Below are positions 61,307 through 64,000 of a DNA stretch of 64,000 nucleotides, piece after piece. The notes beneath the pieces were generated by a model. The model was not told the origin of the DNA. It saw only the letters and a program-made list of their open reading frames with translations, and did not search any database. Both the position numbers and the translations under genes were made by a program. This stretch comes from VXPQ01 sp964608315 (GTDB lineage: Bacteria; Bacteroidota; Rhodothermia; Rhodothermales; VXPQ01): the NCBI GenBank assembly GCA_964608315.1, contig CAZSNF010000004.1, positions 62,001 to 126,000 on the forward strand. The letters run 5' to 3'. Positions within the stretch are counted from its first letter, which is position 1; each line of letters begins with the position of its first letter.

Positions 61307-62623
61307 TCACCTCGGATCGAGATAGTCGCTGTACCAGAGACCGCCCAGCGGCAATTCTTCCGCGACCATATTGTTCACGAGCGGATCGTCGCTTGCCCGG
61401 CGGATCGTCGAAAAGCCGTCGACGCCCTTTTCCAGAATCCAGACCTCATTCGGCTCAAGGGCGTCGACCAGATATGGTTGATGTGTTGTAACGAAAACTT
61501 GTGAACCGCCCTTGCGTTCACTGGCGTGTTCGCGAAATTCGTCGGCCAGTGTCTCAAGCAGTTTGTGATACAGGCCATTTTCCGGCTCTTCGATGCAGAG
61601 AAACGGGGGAGGGGTTGGATCTTCGAGCAGCAGTAAGTGAGCGAATACCTTCAATGTCCCGTCGGACATTTGCTGGGCGTAGAAAGGGTCCTGAAAGCCT
61701 TTGTCGTTGAAGCGGAGAAGCAATCGGCCGTCGCTTGTCTTTTCCGTATCTATTTGGTCCACGCCCGGGATTTTGCCGGCGATATTTTCCAGAATAGACC
61801 GAAAGCGCTGCGGGTATTCGCGCTCCATAAATTGCACGACATTGCCGAGGTTGTCGCCGTGGGTATTGAGATGTCTTTGAGGGCCAGCCAATGGCAGGCT
61901 GCGCGCGGCGTCTGGAGTAAAATAGCTGAGGTGCCATCCCTCCACGAATTGGCGAAACGCGGAAATGCGCGGATGTTCTTTCAGGTTTCCGAGCGTGGCG
62001 ATGCTGAGTTTGCGTCGATCTTCCAGATTCAATTCGATACTCTCCGTTTCATTCGGCTCTTCTCGTCTGGCTATTCTGCTTAATTTTTCCCATTCTGCCT
62101 CTTTGATTGCATATAGGGGAATCCTGCCAATAATTCGGTCAAAGTCTTCTCGCGTATATCCTTCCTTGCCTGCCCATACCCATCCCTTGCCATCCTGAAG
62201 CAACAAAAACGAAAAAGGTTGGCCCCGTTTTTGACCACGTCGTCTCTGCCTGAAACGTTCTCGCAGTACGTAGGGCCGCCCGGATTTGTCCGTATCGATA
62301 GCGACTTCATAGGTAATGGGCCGAGCATTTCCATGTTCTCTATAATATACCTCGAACTCAATGGGGCCTGTCGCCCCCTGCGTTCGCATTTTCTCGAATC
62401 CTCCACGTCCTTGCCTATCGCAGGCCTCCTCCACACCGACCTTGAGTGCATCCGCGAGAAATCCAAATGCATCGAACAAGGCGCTTTTTCCCACGCCGTT
62501 TTTGCCGATTACTGCCGTCATAGGAGTAAGCGGCTGGCCTTTTGGTTGGTTCCAAAGACGCCCCAGCGTTACCTCCTTGAGTGATTTGAAGTTTTTTACC
62601 CGAAACCCTTCTATTCTGGCCAT
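61307..62623 (-). CDS. AAA_21/OLD-like ATPase, defence-type partner of DUF4276
   Basis: A 438-residue SMC/OLD-like ATPase. The N-terminus FRVKNFKSLKEVTL, then Walker A GKNGVGKSAL (40-49), is typical of AAA_21/RecF-like proteins. The ABC-type signature region is QQMSDGTLKVFAHLLLL and Walker B is CIEEPENGLYHKLL, followed by VTTHQPYLVDAL. Such ATPases sense invaders and control a paired nuclease in OLD, Gabija, PARIS and AbiL systems. The downstream DUF4276 gene is its likely effector. Nothing upstream is co-directional except the outer-membrane protein gene 82 bp away. Confidence 0.88.
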   Translation of the reverse strand: MARIEGFRVKNFKSLKEVTLGRLWNQPKGQPLTPMTAVIGKNGVGKSALFDAFGFLADALKVGVEEACDRQGRGGFEKMRTQGATGPIEFEVYYREHGNARPITYEVAIDTDKSGRPYVLRERFRQRRRGQKRGQPFSFLLLQDGKGWVWAGKEGYTREDFDRIIGRIPLYAIKEAEWEKLSRIARREEPNETESIELNLEDRRKLSIATLGNLKEHPRISAFRQFVEGWHLSYFTPDAARSLPLAGPQRHLNTHGDNLGNVVQFMEREYPQRFRSILENIAGKIPGVDQIDTEKTSDGRLLLRFNDKGFQDPFYAQQMSDGTLKVFAHLLLLEDPTPPPFLCIEEPENGLYHKLLETLADEFREHASERKGGSQVFVTTHQPYLVDALEPNEVWILEKGVDGFSTIRRASDDPLVNNMVAEELPLGGLWYSDYLDPR

Positions 62624-62664
62624 GGCGCTCTGTGCGTTGAACTGGATTTTCCGTCCGTGTAGTT

Positions 62665-62680
62665 CGCGGGATCGCCCGCG
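62665..62680 (-). terminator. Short GC hairpin after the outer-membrane protein gene
   Basis: CGCGGG pairs with CCCGCG around ATCG, 25 bp after the stop of the minus-strand porin-like gene. No U-tract follows. Confidence 0.3.
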
Positions 62681-62705
62681 GGATCGCCGCCGCCCGCTCT
62701 ACCCC

Positions 62706-63704
62706 TCAAAACCAGTACTTCAGATTCACCGTCAAGGCCTGGTAGCTGACGTCGGCGAACGTCAGGTCTGAGTCGAACGGCGTTGCGCCGTCGGCCTGCA
62801 CTGGCGCGTGGCTGCGGATGGTTTCCCAGACTGCATAGCCGGTAACGTCGCCGATCAGGGCCCAGCGCAACGTTACGCCGACCGAAGTACGTTCGCTCAG
62901 CGCATAGTCGACGCCGGCCAGTCCCTGGAATCCGAATACGGTATCGCTAACCTTCGCGTCCATGATGCTGGCGGTTCCCGCCGCGGCTTGCCTGGCGCTT
63001 TCGGGCCAGTCCGGGGTGAATTCGACCTGCAGGTATTCTGCCTCCGGCTTGCGCAAAAATTGCGCGTAGTAGCTCAGTTTCGTAACGGCCATCCCGGCGC
63101 CTGCGCCGATATAGGGCGTCCATCTCGAGTCGTTCAGGAAGTCGTAGTACGCATTGACGAAGAACTGATGGGCCCTGAAATCCCCGATCCACTCGTGAGG
63201 CGGATGATCGGTGCTCCACTCCGAGCTTTTGGCCGGGAGCGACGTGCTGGTGGTGCCGCCGATCGGTTTCATGTCGTCGCCCATGTAGCGGTGCAGGTAT
63301 TCTGCCTCGAACCGCAGTCCGCCCATCCCGTAGCCGACAGTGAATCCGCTAACGATCCCGCTGCCCGGTTCAAGTTCGTTGTCCGAAAGTATGGCGGGCG
63401 TGTTGTCGATGCACGCCGGGTCGCTGCTTGGCGGGCTTGCCGGCGGCGAGTAGAGCAGTACGTCGCAGCGCGTCGGGTGGCTGGTTGCGCCAAGCGTCGA
63501 GTGGATGACGGAGGATTGGGCGACCCCGAGTTGCAGTCCGGCGTAGGCCCCGTTGCGGGGAGCGTTTTGCGCGGAGGCCGGGCCGCCGACGAAGGGCAGG
63601 CACAGTGCGGCGATCAGCGCGCCCCGCAAGAATGGCGAAGATTTTTTGCGTCGGGTTTGCACGGGGGCGCTGGCGTTTGCGGTTGTTGTGGAATCGTTGC
63701 TCAT
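62706..63704 (-). CDS. Outer-membrane beta-barrel protein (OmpA/OmpW-like)
   Basis: A 332-residue protein with a long basic N-terminus and a signal peptide (ending about residue 45, PASAQ). The mature part has repeated beta-strand segments: GAYAGLQLGVAQSS, GIVSGFTVGYGMGGLRFEAEYLHRYMG, FFVNAYYDF, YIGAGAGMAVTKLSYY, GLAGVDYALSERTSVGVTLRW and the terminal LTVNLKYWF with a C-terminal Phe. This is the eight-stranded membrane barrel pattern. Two Cys residues (about 79 and 97) lie in a long first extracellular loop. The function is unknown. It does not belong to the defence island by content. Confidence 0.8.
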   Translation of the reverse strand: MSNDSTTTANASAPVQTRRKKSSPFLRGALIAALCLPFVGGPASAQNAPRNGAYAGLQLGVAQSSVIHSTLGATSHPTRCDVLLYSPPASPPSSDPACIDNTPAILSDNELEPGSGIVSGFTVGYGMGGLRFEAEYLHRYMGDDMKPIGGTTSTSLPAKSSEWSTDHPPHEWIGDFRAHQFFVNAYYDFLNDSRWTPYIGAGAGMAVTKLSYYAQFLRKPEAEYLQVEFTPDWPESARQAAAGTASIMDAKVSDTVFGFQGLAGVDYALSERTSVGVTLRWALIGDVTGYAVWETIRSHAPVQADGATPFDSDLTFADVSYQALTVNLKYWF

Positions 63705-63731
63705 GTTGCCGTTCCCGCAGGCAACCCGGTA

Positions 63732-64000
63732 TTACGCCTGACGTTGCTCTGGTTCCGGTTCGTCCGAGAATATATGGATGTATGGGGCGTAGCGGAACCG
63801 GCGATTGCGCTGGTGTCCGGTGGCTTCTTCCAGTATCCCGGCGTCGACAAATCGGGCAACGAGCTGATTTGCAGCAGTATAACTCGTTCCGATCATTTCC
63901 TGCACATTGGTAACGGAGAGGATAGGCAACCGGTACAAGCGTTCGAGAACCTGCAGACCGTTCCCGGCGCTTCGTCCGAAATGTTCGGTAACGATGCTCC
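63732..64000 (-). CDS. Fic-family protein, C-terminal winged-helix part (5' end outside window)
   Basis: The frame stays open to the right window edge. About 89 residues are visible and match the C-terminal winged helix of Fic/DOC AMP-transferases: LERLYRLPILSVTNVQEMIGTSYTAANQLVARFVDAGILEEATGHQRNRRFRYAPYIHIF in overview. The catalytic HPFxxGN motif lies outside. Fic proteins with this domain modify targets by AMPylation, often within toxin-like modules. Whether the enzyme is intact cannot be seen. Confidence 0.8.
   Translation of the reverse strand, partial: SIVTEHFGRSAGNGLQVLERLYRLPILSVTNVQEMIGTSYTAANQLVARFVDAGILEEATGHQRNRRFRYAPYIHIFSDEPEPEQRQA

Overview
The window looks like chromosomal DNA of a high-GC member of the Bacteroidota/Rhodothermota group. 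The evidence is a SusC/SusD pair, several TonB-dependent receptors (TBDRs), a GH16 glycosidase with a Por-secretion (type IX, T9SS) sorting tail of the PNPFNP type, an HmuY-type haem lipoprotein, and many lipoproteins with N-terminal lipoboxes. No rRNA, phage structural gene, complete transposase or CRISPR array was seen.

Layout. 1-9 kb: end of an MFS sugar porter, a SusC/SusD pair, a plug-only lipoprotein, and a DUF4249 lipoprotein/TBDR pair. 9-16 kb: two tandem lipoproteins of 1111 residues each, with FG-GAP/VCBS repeats and an ASPIC/UnbV domain. 16-26 kb: an accessory polysaccharide/secretome region with a Tat-exported glycosidase-like protein, GH16, a very modular LRR/Calx-beta/leishmanolysin-like lipoprotein and an SGNH hydrolase, mixed with decayed fragments and a ~200-bp duplication. 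26-34 kb: small operons (helix-hairpin-helix protein, GyrI-like protein, carbonic anhydrase, Kef antiporter), tRNA-Asn and tRNA-Leu, a YdeI-like protein, and a divergent PD40/M28 peptidase pair. 35-43 kb: a FitAB toxin-antitoxin pair, a periplasmic chelatase-like protein, an SDR, an alditol-oxidase-like enzyme, a haem-uptake operon (TBDR plus HmuY) and a cupredoxin. 44-48 kb: an electron-transfer operon joining a NirB-like flavoprotein/cytochrome-b fusion, a decahaem cytochrome c and a DUF3365 haem protein. A 21-copy, 11-bp tandem repeat fills its upstream gap.

48-62.6 kb is a defence-type island: an AlbA_2/HATPase protein, a DUF4143 ATPase translationally coupled to a 1432-residue NACHT NTPase with a C-terminal PD-(D/E)XK nuclease domain, a single-chain restriction-methylase (Eco57I-like), a Phd/PIN toxin-antitoxin pair, and an AAA ATPase/DUF4276 TOPRIM pair. 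An outer-membrane protein and the C-terminus of a Fic protein close the window.

The intergenic DNA is unusually rich in repeats. There is a dispersed ~16-bp repeat (consensus GGATACGCTGATTAAG) in about eleven copies, two cassettes bounded by an 18-bp inverted repeat, a family of TGAGTA-centred palindromes, and a 17-bp palindrome shared by the chelatase-like gene and the haem-uptake operon. All functional statements rest on reading the sequence and on family knowledge; no database search was run.
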